From Acidiphilium sp. PA (GTDB lineage Bacteria > Pseudomonadota > Alphaproteobacteria > Acetobacterales > Acetobacteraceae): a stretch of DNA of 64,000 bases. Under the pieces are notes generated by a model. That model saw only the letters and a list, made by a program, of their open reading frames with translations. It was not told the origin of the DNA and searched no databases. Positions 1 to 8,473 of this stretch are shown piece after piece (the first letter of the stretch is position 1; each line of letters starts with the position of its first letter). Both the position numbers and the translations under genes were made by a program. The DNA lies in the NCBI RefSeq assembly GCF_026191915.1, contig NZ_JAIMBY010000004.1, forward strand, positions 124,001 to 188,000, read 5' to 3'.

Positions 1-179
1 CCCGCCGCCCCGATAATCTGATGATGCTCGCCGCCACCGATACACTCGACCGCCTGTTCTCCACCAACTTACCCCCCATCCGCCTCGCCCGCGACCTCGG
101 CCTCGCCGCCGTCCACCGCATGCCGCGCCTCAAACGCGCCTTCATGCGCACGGCCATGGGACTGGGAGGACGGGGGTGA
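1..179 (+). CDS. C-terminus of a UbiH/VisC/COQ6-family ubiquinone hydroxylase (partial)
   Basis: The plus-strand frame ending in TGA at 177-179 is open to the left window edge and encodes 58 residues. They match the C-terminal end of FAD-dependent ubiquinone-biosynthesis monooxygenases: a DNLMMLAATD stretch followed by LFSTN, then RLARDLGLAAVHRMP and a basic FMR tail. These enzymes hydroxylate the ubiquinone ring at the inner membrane. The FAD-binding part lies outside the window, so UbiH, UbiF and UbiM cannot be told apart. A COQ9 homologue sits just downstream on the other strand, which fits a ubiquinone setting. Confidence 0.75.
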   Translation, partial: RRPDNLMMLAATDTLDRLFSTNLPPIRLARDLGLAAVHRMPRLKRAFMRTAMGLGGRG

Positions 180-190
180 GAGTGCGTTCA

Positions 191-400
191 AGGAAGCAAG
201 CTCGGGGGGGCTTTGCCCCCCGAACCCCCCACTAAGGGCTCAGCCCTTAGAACCCACTAGTTTTAGGGGTAGGGAGGGCGTCCAGACCATACCGTTTCAG
301 AGCCCGGCAGCCGCCCTCCCTACCCCTAAAACTAATGGATTTTAAAGGCTCCGCCTTTAACGGGGGTCCAGGGGGCAGAGCCCCTTGGCCTTGCTTCCCT
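191..400. repeat. MITE-like long palindromic repeat, copy 1
   Basis: The region is built of nested inverted repeats. A perfect 23-bp pair has its left arm at 258-280 and right arm at 312-334 with a 31-nt loop. Outside it are small hairpins (AAGGGCTCAGCCCTT on the left, TTAAAGGCTCCGCCTTTAA on the right) and G/C-rich outer arms that partly mirror each other. It has no coding capacity. A second copy in the same orientation lies at 2177-2378; the core and right half are almost identical, while the left outer arm of this copy has diverged. Confidence 0.85.
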
Positions 401-410
401 AAACCCGCCC

Positions 411-1064
411 TCACGCCCGCTCCGCCCATGTCCGCATGAACCCGGGCATGGGGATGCGGAGTTTGGGGCGTTTGTCGGTGATGGCTTTGCGGGTTTTGCC
501 GATGGTGGCGACGTTATTGAGGCGGCGGTCGAGGAAGGCGATCGTATCTTCGTCGGTATCGGACGTATCGCGCAGCCAGAACAGCAGGGTGCTGGTGTAG
601 ACGCCGCCGAGCAGGGCGCGTTTGGTGTACCAGGCGAAGTCGGCGGAGCGATCGCCGGCGGCGTGCCAGATGGAATCGACGGTGCGGGCGGTGATGGTTG
701 CGGCGCGTTTGGCGTTCTGCGGCAGGGCGAGCACGGCGATGGCGCGGCGGATGGCGTCGCGGTGCGGGCGGTTTTGTTCGAAGCGGAGCGAGATGATGGC
801 GCGGACGCGGGCGGGGGTGCGGTAGGCGGCGAGGTCTGCGGCGAGGGCTGCGGCTTCCATGTCGCGATCGGCGAGGCAGGCCCAGGTTTCGATCATGTCG
901 GCGGCGCCGCCGGGGAAGAGGAAGGCGGCATCGTCGGGGTCGCGGTTGCAGGCGGCGAGCGCACGGCGCAGCGCGGTGCGGGTCCAGCCGTTGAACGGCA
1001 CTTCGTTCAGCAGCGCGCGGATGACCGCTTCGTCGTCCGCCAGCATGGTGTCGCACGGGTTCAT
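411..1064 (-). CDS. COQ9 family protein (rpsU-divergently transcribed family)
   Basis: 217 residues from the ATG at 1064, which has a GGAG-type ribosome binding site. A longer upstream start would run into the preceding deformylase gene. The protein is all-helical in appearance and matches the COQ9 / 'rpsU-divergently transcribed' family: an acidic N-terminal helix, the motif [13 protein letters not shown], and a tryptophan-rich C-terminal half ([30 protein letters not shown]). COQ9 proteins bind lipid and present ubiquinone precursors to the ring hydroxylase. It follows def by 28 nt on the same strand, and rpsU is divergent just beyond, which is the arrangement that gives the family its name. 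Confidence 0.88.
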   Translation of the reverse strand: MNPCDTMLADDEAVIRALLNEVPFNGWTRTALRRALAACNRDPDDAAFLFPGGAADMIETWACLADRDMEAAALAADLAAYRTPARVRAIISLRFEQNRPHRDAIRRAIAVLALPQNAKRAATITARTVDSIWHAAGDRSADFAWYTKRALLGGVYTSTLLFWLRDTSDTDEDTIAFLDRRLNNVATIGKTRKAITDKRPKLRIPMPGFMRTWAERA

Positions 1065-1092
1065 CGGTTCGCTCTCCGGGGCTGGGTCGGGT

Positions 1093-1653
1093 TCAAAGGG
1101 TGTGGTTGTGGTGGACCGCCAGGATGTCCTCGCGGAATTTGGTGATTTCGTCGGCAAAGCCGATCATGCGCATGTCGGTCATGCGGGCGGGGTAGAGAAT
1201 GCCGTCGAGATGGTCGGTTTCATGCTGGATCACGCGGGCGTGGAAACCGGCGGCTTGGCGGGTGAATTCGGTACCGCTGGCATCGGTACCGGTGAGGATG
1301 ATGCGCGCGGCGCGCGGAATCAGGGCCGTCATCCCGGGGATGGACAGGCAACCCTCCCAATCTTCGACGGGATCGCCCTCGATCAGGGTGAGTTCGGGGT
1401 TGATGACGGCGCTGAGGGCGCGCGGTTCATCGCCTTCGATGGTCGAGACCCGGCGTTCCGGCACTTTATAGATGAACAGCCGGAGTGGTACGTGAACCTG
1501 GGGTGCCGCGAGCCCGACGCCGCCGGCATCGTCGAGGGTTTCGATCATATCGGCGAGCAGGCGGCGGATCTCCGGCGCGGTCGGGTCTGGCACCGGATCG
1601 GCGCGGGTGAGCAGGACGGGGTGGCCCATGCGGGCCAGTTTGAGGATCGCCAT
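1093..1653 (-). CDS. def: Peptide deformylase
   Basis: 186 residues from the ATG at 1653; an in-frame TTG nine bases upstream is the alternative start. All three deformylase motifs are present: GVGLAAPQ at residues 45-52, EGCLS at 100-104 with metal-ligand Cys102, and HETDH at 144-148, which carries two metal-ligand histidines and the catalytic glutamate. The enzyme removes the formyl group from nascent N-terminal methionine. Length is normal. It is the first gene of a two-gene unit with COQ9, divergent from rpsU across a 231-bp spacer. Confidence 0.95.
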   Translation of the reverse strand: MAILKLARMGHPVLLTRADPVPDPTAPEIRRLLADMIETLDDAGGVGLAAPQVHVPLRLFIYKVPERRVSTIEGDEPRALSAVINPELTLIEGDPVEDWEGCLSIPGMTALIPRAARIILTGTDASGTEFTRQAAGFHARVIQHETDHLDGILYPARMTDMRMIGFADEITKFREDILAVHHNHTL

Positions 1654-1729
1654 GATGCACAAATGGCGCAGTTGGCGGGTTTCGCAAACGGGCTCTGCGT
1701 GAAATCGGCTGAATTTCGAAGGGCCGAGG

Positions 1730-1757
1730 TTGGCAAAGCCGGGATTTTTGCTATATC
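1730..1757 (+). promoter_or_regulatory. Probable sigma-70 type promoter of rpsU
   Basis: TTGGCA at 1730-1735 and TATATC at 1752-1757 are separated by 16 bp and are followed by a purine-rich start region. It is the best -35/-10 pair that I see in the def-rpsU intergenic spacer and points towards rpsU, leaving a leader of about 120 nt. Confidence 0.5.
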
Positions 1758-1794
1758 GCTACGGGTGAGCCGGGCCCAGATCGGCCAGTTCGTC

Positions 1795-1822
1795 GGCTGC
1801 GCCTGCTATGGCGCGGCTTTTT
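1795..1822 (+). terminator. Terminator-like hairpin inside the rpsU leader (possible attenuator)
   Basis: GGCTGCGCC at 1795-1803 pairs with GGCGCGGCT at 1810-1818 (two G-T wobbles, 6-nt loop) and runs into TTTTT ending at 1822. It sits between the candidate promoter and rpsU, so it would terminate or attenuate transcription before the gene. Confidence 0.45.
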
Positions 1823-1884
1823 CTTGTTTTTTCAATCGTCTATGTTCCATTTTCTACTTCACCAGCAACGGAGTGTCGGGCCAA

Positions 1885-2088
1885 GTGCAAGTTCTCGTTC
1901 GTGACAACAATGTCGATCAGGCGCTGAAGGCGCTGAAAAAGAAGCTTCAGCGTGAAGGCGTGTTCCGCGAGATGAAGTTGCGCCGCCATTATGAAAAACC
2001 CTCCGAGCGCCGCGCTCGTGAAGCCGCCGAAGCCGTGCGCCGCGCCCGCAAGATGGAGCGCAAGCGGATCGAACGCGAAGGCTTCTGA
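1885..2088 (+). CDS. rpsU: 30S ribosomal protein S21
   Basis: 67 residues from the GTG at 1885 (protein begins [19 protein letters not shown]), with GGAG about 11 nt upstream. An in-frame GTG at 1873 would add four residues. The sequence is the classic alphaproteobacterial S21: a conserved N-terminus, [19 protein letters not shown], and a very basic helical tail ([15 protein letters not shown]). S21 binds the 30S platform near the 3' end of 16S rRNA and assists initiation. It is divergent from def/COQ9 and followed by a strong terminator. Confidence 0.95.
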   Translation: MQVLVRDNNVDQALKALKKKLQREGVFREMKLRRHYEKPSERRAREAAEAVRRARKMERKRIEREGF

Positions 2089-2114
2089 TCTACGACTGAT
2101 TGCTGGGTTCGACG

Positions 2115-2141
2115 AAGCGCGGCCGCGATGCCGCGCTTTTT
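2115..2141 (+). terminator. Rho-independent terminator of rpsU
   Basis: GCGCGGC and GCCGCGC form a stem around a short loop, followed by five T residues, about 28 nt after the rpsU stop codon. Confidence 0.85.
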
Positions 2142-2176
2142 GTCGTGCGCGGGTGGTGGGGTGGGATGGGTTAAGT

Positions 2177-2378
2177 CAAGAAGGCCAGGGGCTCTGCCCC
2201 TGGACCCCGCTAAGGGCTCAGCCCTTAGAACCTGCTAGTTTTAGGGGTAGGGAGGGCGTCCAGACCATACCGGTTCAGAGCCCGGCAGCCGCCCTCCCTA
2301 CCCCTAAAACTAATGGATTTTAAAGGCTCCGCCTTTAACGGGGGTCCAGGGGGCAGAGCCCCTTGGCCTTGCTTAACT
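2177..2378. repeat. MITE-like long palindromic repeat, copy 2
   Basis: Same structure and orientation as the copy at 191-400. The perfect 23-bp inner arms are at 2236-2258 and 2290-2312. In this copy the outer terminal inverted repeats are well preserved: AAGGCCAGGGGCTCTGCCCC on the left mirrors the end GGGGCAGAGCCCCTTGGCCTT-like stretch on the right with one or two differences. There is no open reading frame of note. It fills the gap between the rpsU terminator and the DoxX gene. Confidence 0.88.
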
Positions 2379-2395
2379 CATTCGTCCCCTCATCC

Positions 2396-2806
2396 TCAGC
2401 GGCGATCGACGGCGAAGCGGCCGGGTCCGGTTGAGGCGAGGATGAGCAGGCCGCCGCAGATGGCGAGGTCGAGGAGGCACTGGATTTCGGCGGCGGCGGC
2501 GGCGGGGCCGTGCATCAGCCAGAAGCGGTGGGTGAGCCAGTTGGCGCCGAGGGTGAACAGGATGAGGATGAGCGCACCGGTGCGGGCGCGCAGGCCGAGG
2601 GCGACCATGAGGCCGCCGGTGAGTTGGCTGGCGATGGCGATGATGGCGCCGAGCAGGGGGTATGGCGCATGCAAGCGGGTGAGCAGGTGAACGATGCCGG
2701 GCCATGCCGTCAGCTTGCTGAGGCCGGCCTGGAGGAAGACGGTTGCGAGGGCGAGACGTCCCAGCAAAAGACCGATATCTGACGTGCCGCGCTGCGTGGT
2801 TTTCAT
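2396..2806 (-). CDS. DoxX family membrane protein
   Basis: 136 residues, ATG preceded by AGGAG. Four hydrophobic segments are visible (roughly residues 12-30, 45-65, 75-92 and 108-125). Family hallmarks are LLLGRLALATVFLQAGLSKL in segment 1 and a Gly-rich second helix (LTGGLMVALGLRARTGAL). DoxX-type proteins are small inner-membrane proteins, some linked to quinone or thiol redox; the substrate cannot be read from the sequence. It stands alone, divergent from the oxygenase at 2883. Confidence 0.85.
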   Translation of the reverse strand: MKTTQRGTSDIGLLLGRLALATVFLQAGLSKLTAWPGIVHLLTRLHAPYPLLGAIIAIASQLTGGLMVALGLRARTGALILILFTLGANWLTHRFWLMHGPAAAAAEIQCLLDLAICGGLLILASTGPGRFAVDRR

Positions 2807-2882
2807 CGGGTCTCCTGGTGCTGTATGATGGCGGGGTTATATGAGTGATCGGCCGCGGTGCCTATTCAACGAAAGCCTGACC

Positions 2883-3524
2883 ATGAGCGACAGCAGCATT
2901 CTTGATCTTGCGGGGTTGGCGGCGACGCCAGTGGCGCGCGATCCGTTCGACCATGTGGTGATGCGCGGCTTTGTGCGGCCGGCGCGGCTCGCGGGTGTGG
3001 TGGCCGGGTTGCCGGCGCTGGGTAGCCGGGGCAGTTTTCCGATCGAGTCGGTCAGGCTTGGCCCGGATGCTGCGGCGCTGACGCGGGAGATGAAGGGCGA
3101 TGCGTTTCGCCGGGTGATTGCCGAGAAATTTGGTCTGGATTTGACGGGTGCGCCGGTGATGATCACGCTGCGAGGCCAGACCGGCGAGCGGGATGGGCAG
3201 ATCCATTGTGATTCGGTGGCGAAACGGGTGACGGTGCTGCTGTATCTCAATCCGGCGAGCGAGGCGTGGGCGCGCCAGGACGGGTGTCTGCGGCTGCTGC
3301 GGGGGCCGAACGATCTGGAGGATTATGCGGTGGAGGTGCCGCCGGTGGATGGTACGCTGCTGGTGTTCCCGAACGGGCCGACGACGTGGCATGGGCATCG
3401 GAGTTTTGTCGGGCGGCGGTATACGGTTCAGCTGAATTACATGACGACCGATGCCAAGGCGAAGTATGAAATGCGCCGGCATCGGGTATCGGCGCTGGTC
3501 AAGCGCTTTTTGCCGGCCGCCTAG
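2883..3524 (+). CDS. 2OG-Fe(II) oxygenase superfamily protein
   Basis: 213 residues from the ATG at 2883; an in-frame ATG at 2841 would add 14 residues that look non-conserved. A double-stranded beta-helix signature is present: IHCD at residues 107-110 (Fe ligands His108 and Asp110), GCLRLL near 135-139, GTLLVFPNGPTTWHGH at 157-172 with the distal His, and RRYTVQLNY with an Arg suited to 2-oxoglutarate. This resembles the Fe/2OG oxygenases that act on small molecules or envelope sugars, but the substrate is not evident. The stop codon is one base before the start of the downstream transporter, so the two are probably co-transcribed. Confidence 0.8.
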   Translation: MSDSSILDLAGLAATPVARDPFDHVVMRGFVRPARLAGVVAGLPALGSRGSFPIESVRLGPDAAALTREMKGDAFRRVIAEKFGLDLTGAPVMITLRGQTGERDGQIHCDSVAKRVTVLLYLNPASEAWARQDGCLRLLRGPNDLEDYAVEVPPVDGTLLVFPNGPTTWHGHRSFVGRRYTVQLNYMTTDAKAKYEMRRHRVSALVKRFLPAA

Positions 3525-3525
3525 C

Positions 3526-4731
3526 GTGTCTGATTCCACGGCGATTACGGTGCCCCGGCTGTGGACCGGCCGGCAGGTTCTGCTGCTGGCTGGGGTGTTG
3601 CTGATTGCCGCCAATCTGCGGCCGGGCATTACTTCCGTTTCGCCGTTGCTGGTACCGATTGGCCTATCGCTGGGGTTGAGTAGTTTCGGCTTGATCGCGC
3701 TGGCGACGATTCCGGTGATATGTTTTGCGGCGTTGGCGCCGGTCAGTCTGCCGTTGCAGCGGCGGTTCGGGCTGGAGACGGTGGTGCTGGGCGTTCTGAC
3801 GCTGCTGTGTGCAGGGTTGGCGCTTCGCCTGATCGATGCGGCACCGGCGCTGTTTATCGGGACGGTATTGGCGGGTTCGGCGATTGCGGTTGGGAATGTG
3901 CTGATCCCGGCGATTGTGAAGCGGGATTTTGCCGGACGGGTCGGGTTGGTGACCGGGCTTTATATCACGACCCTGTATATCACAGCGTCGACGGCGGCCG
4001 GGGTGAGTGTGCCGCTGGCGCAGGCGAGCGCGTGGGGTTGGCGTTTGGCCCTGGGGGCCTGGGCGGTGCCTGCGATGATCGCGATGATCGTGTGGGTGCC
4101 GCAGTTGACGCATGGGGTGACACGGGCGCCGTTGCAGTATCGGGGCGGTGGGCTTGCGCTGATGGCGCGCAGCCCGCTGGCCTGGGCGGTGGCGATGTTC
4201 ATGGGGCTGCAATCGCTTGGGTATTACGCGGTACTCTCGTGGCTGCCGGCCATGCTGCACCAGGTGGGCATCTCGCAGGCGGAGGCGGGGCTGATGCTGT
4301 CGGTGAGCACGCTGGTGGCCTTGCCTTCGACGTTGATCACGCCGAGCCTGGCGGCGCGCAGCCGTGACCAGCGCGGCTTGACGAGCGCGGTGCTGGGGGT
4401 GACGCTGCTTGGCTATCTCGGGCTGATGGCGGCACCTGGAGCGGCGCCGTGGCTGTGGATCGCCCTTATCGGGATCGGGCAGGGGGCGATGTTTCCACTG
4501 GCGATGACCTTTATCGTGCTACGATCGAACGGGCCGACCGAGGCGATGGCGCTTTCGGCATTTTCGCAGACGATCGGGTATGCGGTGTCGATCGCCGGGC
4601 CGCTGGGGATGGGTGCGTTACATGCGGCGACCGGGGCATGGTGGCCGGCGATGGCGTTTGTGGCCGCGACCGTGATCCCGTTGTGGTGGTTCGGGTTGCG
4701 GGCGTCGCGGCCGGAGACGGTCAGCCTGTAG
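3526..4731 (+). CDS. MFS transporter, CynX/NimT (cyanate-transporter-like) family
   Basis: 401 residues from the GTG at 3526, directly after the previous stop; any longer reading would overlap the oxygenase gene. The protein is highly hydrophobic with about twelve membrane segments. The N-terminal motif AANLRPGITSVSPLL followed by LATIPVICFAALAP and the FMGLQSLGYYAVLSWLP loop opening the second half are typical of the CynX/NimT branch of the major facilitator superfamily. Members import or export small anions or hydrophobic drugs; the actual substrate is unknown. Confidence 0.85.
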   Translation: MSDSTAITVPRLWTGRQVLLLAGVLLIAANLRPGITSVSPLLVPIGLSLGLSSFGLIALATIPVICFAALAPVSLPLQRRFGLETVVLGVLTLLCAGLALRLIDAAPALFIGTVLAGSAIAVGNVLIPAIVKRDFAGRVGLVTGLYITTLYITASTAAGVSVPLAQASAWGWRLALGAWAVPAMIAMIVWVPQLTHGVTRAPLQYRGGGLALMARSPLAWAVAMFMGLQSLGYYAVLSWLPAMLHQVGISQAEAGLMLSVSTLVALPSTLITPSLAARSRDQRGLTSAVLGVTLLGYLGLMAAPGAAPWLWIALIGIGQGAMFPLAMTFIVLRSNGPTEAMALSAFSQTIGYAVSIAGPLGMGALHAATGAWWPAMAFVAATVIPLWWFGLRASRPETVSL

Positions 4732-4732
4732 C

Positions 4733-4906
4733 TCAGTTTCTGGTCTGGACGTGCGATTCCAGGAACCAGAGCGATTCGTCGAGTTTACGGGATACGCCGG
4801 TCAGGAGATCGGCGGTGTCTGAATCGCCGGCTTCGTCAGTCTCATCGATGGTCTTGCGGACCGCGATGCCGACGTCGCCGAAGCGTTCGATCAGGTTGGC
4901 GAGCAG
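4733..4906 (-). pseudogene. 3' remnant of a Dps/ferritin-like gene
   Basis: Read on the minus strand, the frame ending at 4733 gives about 57 residues matching the last two helices of Dps proteins: NLIERFGDVGIAVRKTIDE, then AGDSDTADLLTGVSRKLDE, then LWFLESHVQ. No open frame upstream of about 4906 encodes the ferroxidase helices; the sequence there becomes unrelated and runs into the promoter side of the gene at 5001. The first three quarters of the gene are therefore missing. It abuts the MFS gene tail to tail. Confidence 0.72.
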
Positions 4907-5000
4907 GAGAGGTGATGATGGCCGGATTACGGGGCAAGCTCTACGCTGATGACGTTAATGACAGGCCGTAGCCGGCCGAATTGCCAGAGAGCCGGTTTTT

Positions 5001-5942
5001 ATGCAGTTTCAGAACATGGTCGATTTACCTGAATTGTCCGCCGATCATCGGTCGGCTGCGAATTTGCACATCATGGTGGTCGTGGCATTCAAGTTCCGGA
5101 CCACCCGGCTGCGCCATCTGCTCGAAGTTGCGACCGGCTTTGCCGAATACACCGATGCCGCGGTGGATTTCATTGTGACGACGACGGCGGATGACGCAGA
5201 GCTTGCCACACTGGAGCGGTCGTTGGTGCCGTTGCGCACGAGCGGGATGAGAGTGTCGTTCCGGCAGGTGCCGTTCGACGCTGCGGTACCATATCGGGTG
5301 ACCTGGGCGCACAAGAGCCTGCTCAGGGAGGTCTTTCTGGCGGACTCCCGCTATTCCCATTTCATCTATGTCGAAGATGATATTCGGCTCTCACAGCGCA
5401 ATTTCTCGTATTTCAGGCGGTTTCGGGAGAAACTGCGGCCCTATGGCCTGCTGCCGGGGTTCTTGCGCTACGAGTTCAACGATACGGATTACCACACGTA
5501 TCTGGTTGATCATCGGGAGCCGACACGGGTCGCTGATAGTCCCGGGATCGATCTGGGCGATGTCCGCTTTGTGAATGTCGATCCGCCGTATCAGGCCTGC
5601 TTCGTGCTCGACCGTGAACTGGCGGCCGAACATGCGGCGGGTCCGTCCTTCGATGTTGAGGCGAGCAAGATATATGGGCATGGAGAGGCGGAGCGGGCGA
5701 ATCTGGCGTTCAGTTTTGAGAATATTCCGGCGTCCGGAGGATTTACCAGCCGGTATGTGATGCCGCTCGATCGTAACACCGGGCTCCCGCTCCACGCTGC
5801 GCTGATCCGTCATCTGCCAGATAATTTCACCAATCGGGTACCGCCGATCCTGAAGTTCGGGACACTACCGATCGAGGCGATGTTCCGGTCCGACAATGTT
5901 TCGGAGACCGTTCATCGGCACCCTGCGAACACAGGCGAGTAA
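5001..5942 (+). CDS. Glycosyltransferase-like protein of unknown function (GT-A-like)
   Basis: 313 residues from the ATG at 5001. An N-terminal strand (HIMVVVAFKF, residues 23-32) followed by a strand around FIVTTT, and an acidic FIYVEDDIRL motif at 121-130, resemble the first strand and the metal-binding DXD position of GT-A fold glycosyltransferases. Farther along are VNVDPPYQACFVLDREL and a histidine/aspartate-rich tail. There is no signal peptide or membrane segment. It stands alone between two decayed genes (dps and an antitoxin), so it may have been acquired. I do not recognise a named family; a role in surface polysaccharide modification is a guess. Confidence 0.5.
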   Translation: MQFQNMVDLPELSADHRSAANLHIMVVVAFKFRTTRLRHLLEVATGFAEYTDAAVDFIVTTTADDAELATLERSLVPLRTSGMRVSFRQVPFDAAVPYRVTWAHKSLLREVFLADSRYSHFIYVEDDIRLSQRNFSYFRRFREKLRPYGLLPGFLRYEFNDTDYHTYLVDHREPTRVADSPGIDLGDVRFVNVDPPYQACFVLDRELAAEHAAGPSFDVEASKIYGHGEAERANLAFSFENIPASGGFTSRYVMPLDRNTGLPLHAALIRHLPDNFTNRVPPILKFGTLPIEAMFRSDNVSETVHRHPANTGE

Positions 5943-6009
5943 CGGAAAAATCGGGGATGCCGGGGATGCAACCGGCACAGATGGCGGCTTGAGCGCCGCA
6001 GGCGAGATG

Positions 6010-6257
6010 GTTGGGCGATTGGGCACGATGGCGCGGCGCAATTCCACCACATCCGGCCCCCGATGCCGCACTTGAGCCGGCGGCGGTCGCGCCATTGGAG
6101 ATCGGTCGTCGTCATGCGAGGCGGTTTTGGCGTGATTGGCTTGAGGGTGACGACGGGGGGCGTGGCGGGTGATGATAATCTCTTCACCCGCCCGAGCCCG
6201 ATCGATCACGGCCGAAAGATTATTCTTGGCTTCGATCAGGCTTTGCCCAGCGCACAC
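6010..6257 (-). pseudogene. Decayed Phd/YefM-type antitoxin
   Basis: From a GTG at 6257 the minus strand encodes IEAKNNLSAVIDRARAGEE followed by IIITRH, which is the standard N-terminus of Phd/YefM antitoxins. The frame is then lost. The next frame continues with PPVVTLKPITPKPP and DLQWRDRRR, matching the antitoxin's middle, and a further shift is needed for VVELRRAIV. At least one, probably two, frameshifts break the gene, and no toxin gene follows before the gene at 5001. The start codon lies inside a long inverted repeat. Confidence 0.65.
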
Positions 6258-6283
6258 TATAGCCAGAGACTGGCTATAGTGTG
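6253..6283. promoter_or_regulatory. Perfect 14-bp inverted repeat at the antitoxin start (candidate operator)
   Basis: CACACTATAGCCAG at 6253-6266, a 3-nt spacer, then CTGGCTATAGTGTG at 6270-6283. Antitoxins of the Phd/YefM family repress their own operons through such palindromes, and this one overlaps the start of the decayed antitoxin. No T-run follows on either side, so a terminator is less likely. Confidence 0.55.
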
Positions 6284-6325
6284 GTCGCGCGTTTTTGCTA
6301 TTTTTTACAAAAACTTAGCAGTGAC

Positions 6326-8473
6326 TCACTCTGCCGCGTCTTCCCGACGCGCCTTGCCGCCGACCTGGTCGGAGATATCGGCGCCGGTGGCCTGATCGAC
6401 CACGCGCATCGACAGCTTGACCTTGCCGCGATCGTCGAGCCCGACCATTTTGACCTTCACGATATCGCCGGCCTTCACCACATCGCCCGTGCGGGCCACC
6501 CTTCCCTGGGCCAGTTCGCTTATATGCACCAGGCCATCGCGCGCGCCGAAGAAATTCACGAAGGCGCCGAAATCGGCCACTTTCACGACCTTGCCGGTGT
6601 AGATCATGCCGACTTCCGGCTCGGAGGTCAGGCTACGGATCTTGTCGATCGCCTTCTGAGCCTGCTCGTCGGAGGTGGCGGCGATCTTGATCGTGCCGTC
6701 GTCTTCGATGTCGATCTTGCAGCCGGTCTGTTCGACGATCTCGCGGATCACCTTGCCGCCGGTGCCGATCACGTCGCGGATCTTGTCCTTCGGCACGGTG
6801 ATCACGGTGATGCGCGGCGCGTTCTGCGAGACGTCGTCACGCGAGCCTTGCAGCGCCTTGGCCATTTCACCGAGGATGTGCATCCGCCCCTCTTTGGCCT
6901 GATCGAGCGCGATCTTCATGATCTCGAAGGTGATCGAGGTGATCTTGATGTCCATCTGCAGGCTCGTAATGCCCGAGGCGGTGCCGGCGACTTTGAAATC
7001 CATGTCACCGAGGTGATCCTCGTCGCCCAAAATGTCGGACAGCACGGCGAAGGCGCGGTCTTCCTTGATCAGACCCATCGCGATACCGGCGACCGGGCGG
7101 GCCAGCGGCACGCCGGCATCCATCAGGGCAAGCGAGGTGCCGCAGACGGTTGCCATCGAGGATGAGCCGTTGCTCTCCGTGATTTCCGAGACGACGCGCA
7201 GCGTGTACGGAAACTTGTCCTTGGCGGGCAGCAGCGGGTGAATGGCGCGCCAGGCGAGCTTGCCGTGACCGACTTCACGCCGGCCAGGGCTGCCGACGCG
7301 GCCGGTCTCACCGACCGAGAACGGAGGGAAGTTGTAGTGGAGCATGAAATGCTCGCGGTATTCGCCCTCTATCGCGTCGATCAATTGTTCGTCCTGGGCG
7401 GTGCCGAGGGTTGCGACGACCAAAGCCTGGGTTTCGCCGCGGGTGAACAGGGCGCTACCATGGGTGCGCGGCAGGACGCCGACTTCGGCCACAATCGGAC
7501 GGACCGTTTTGGTGTCGCGCCCGTCGATGCGGATGCCGTTGTCGAGGATCGCGTTGCGGACGATGTCGGCTTCGAGGTCCTTGAACATGCCCTTGGCCTT
7601 GTCGGCGGGCAGGCCTTCCTCGGTCAGTTGCTTGATCGTGTCGGCTTTGACCGCGCTGAGTTTTTCGTGACGGGCGGTTTTTTCCTTCTCGTCATACGCG
7701 GCGCGCAGGCCTTCACGGGCCAGCGTGTCGATCCTGGCGGCGAGGGTTTTTTCCTCTTCGCTGGTTTCGCTCAGCGTCCAGGGTTCCTTGGCCGCGTGTT
7801 CGGCGAGTTCGACGATTGCCTGGATCACCGGCTGAAACGCCTTGTGGCCGAACGCGACGGCGCCGAGCATAACGTCCTCGGAGAGCTCATGCGCTTCGGA
7901 TTCGACCATCAGCACGCCCTCGGCGGTGCCGGCGAGCACGAGATCGAGCTTGCTTTCCTTGATCTGTGCTGAAGTCGGGTTGAGCACGTATTCGCCATCG
8001 ATATAGCCGACGCGGGCGGCGCCGACCGGACCGAAGAACGGCATGCCGGACAGGGTGAGCGCGGCGGATGAGGCGACCAGCGAGAGAATGTCCGGCTCGT
8101 TTTCGAGGTCATGGCTCAGAACGGTGACGATGATCTGCACTTCGTTCTTGAAACCGTGCGGAAACAACGGGCGGATCGGGCGGTCGATCAACCGGCAGGT
8201 CAGTGTCTCACGGTCGGTCGGGCGGCCTTCACGCTTGAAGAAGCCACCCGGAATGCGGCCGGCGGCGAAGAATTTTTCCTGATAGTTGACGGTGAGCGGG
8301 AAGAAATCCTGGCCTGGCTTGACCGATTTGGCACCGACGGCGGTGGCGAGCACCACGGTATCGCCATAGGAGGCCACCACGGCACCATCGGCCTGGCGGG
8401 CGACCTTGCCGGTTTCCAGGATCAGCTTGCGGCCACCCCAGTCGAGCTCCTTGCGGAAATATTTATCGAACAT
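6326..8473 (-). CDS. pnp: Polyribonucleotide nucleotidyltransferase
   Basis: 715 residues from the ATG at 8473 ([17 protein letters not shown]), with GAAGGA about 7 nt upstream; longer readings are disfavoured. Order of domains: RNase PH-like 1 (about 1-215), helical linker, RNase PH-like 2 (about 300-540, with [11 protein letters not shown]), KH domain (about 545-615, [12 protein letters not shown]) and S1 domain (about 620-690, [15 protein letters not shown]). The enzyme degrades RNA 3' to 5' phosphorolytically in the degradosome. The usual upstream partner rpsO is not present; a 600-bp spacer carrying a repeat lies upstream instead. Confidence 0.97.
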   Translation of the reverse strand: MFDKYFRKELDWGGRKLILETGKVARQADGAVVASYGDTVVLATAVGAKSVKPGQDFFPLTVNYQEKFFAAGRIPGGFFKREGRPTDRETLTCRLIDRPIRPLFPHGFKNEVQIIVTVLSHDLENEPDILSLVASSAALTLSGMPFFGPVGAARVGYIDGEYVLNPTSAQIKESKLDLVLAGTAEGVLMVESEAHELSEDVMLGAVAFGHKAFQPVIQAIVELAEHAAKEPWTLSETSEEEKTLAARIDTLAREGLRAAYDEKEKTARHEKLSAVKADTIKQLTEEGLPADKAKGMFKDLEADIVRNAILDNGIRIDGRDTKTVRPIVAEVGVLPRTHGSALFTRGETQALVVATLGTAQDEQLIDAIEGEYREHFMLHYNFPPFSVGETGRVGSPGRREVGHGKLAWRAIHPLLPAKDKFPYTLRVVSEITESNGSSSMATVCGTSLALMDAGVPLARPVAGIAMGLIKEDRAFAVLSDILGDEDHLGDMDFKVAGTASGITSLQMDIKITSITFEIMKIALDQAKEGRMHILGEMAKALQGSRDDVSQNAPRITVITVPKDKIRDVIGTGGKVIREIVEQTGCKIDIEDDGTIKIAATSDEQAQKAIDKIRSLTSEPEVGMIYTGKVVKVADFGAFVNFFGARDGLVHISELAQGRVARTGDVVKAGDIVKVKMVGLDDRGKVKLSMRVVDQATGADISDQVGGKARREDAAE

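Noticed and set aside
247-429. 60-codon frames within the MITE-like repeats
   Set aside because: Both repeat copies produce similar frames simply because of palindromic, GC-rich sequence; no start signal or homology.
6290-6325. AT-rich stretch after pnp as a rho-independent terminator
   Set aside because: Only a weak GTTTTTG/CAAAAAC pairing is possible, with no GC stem.
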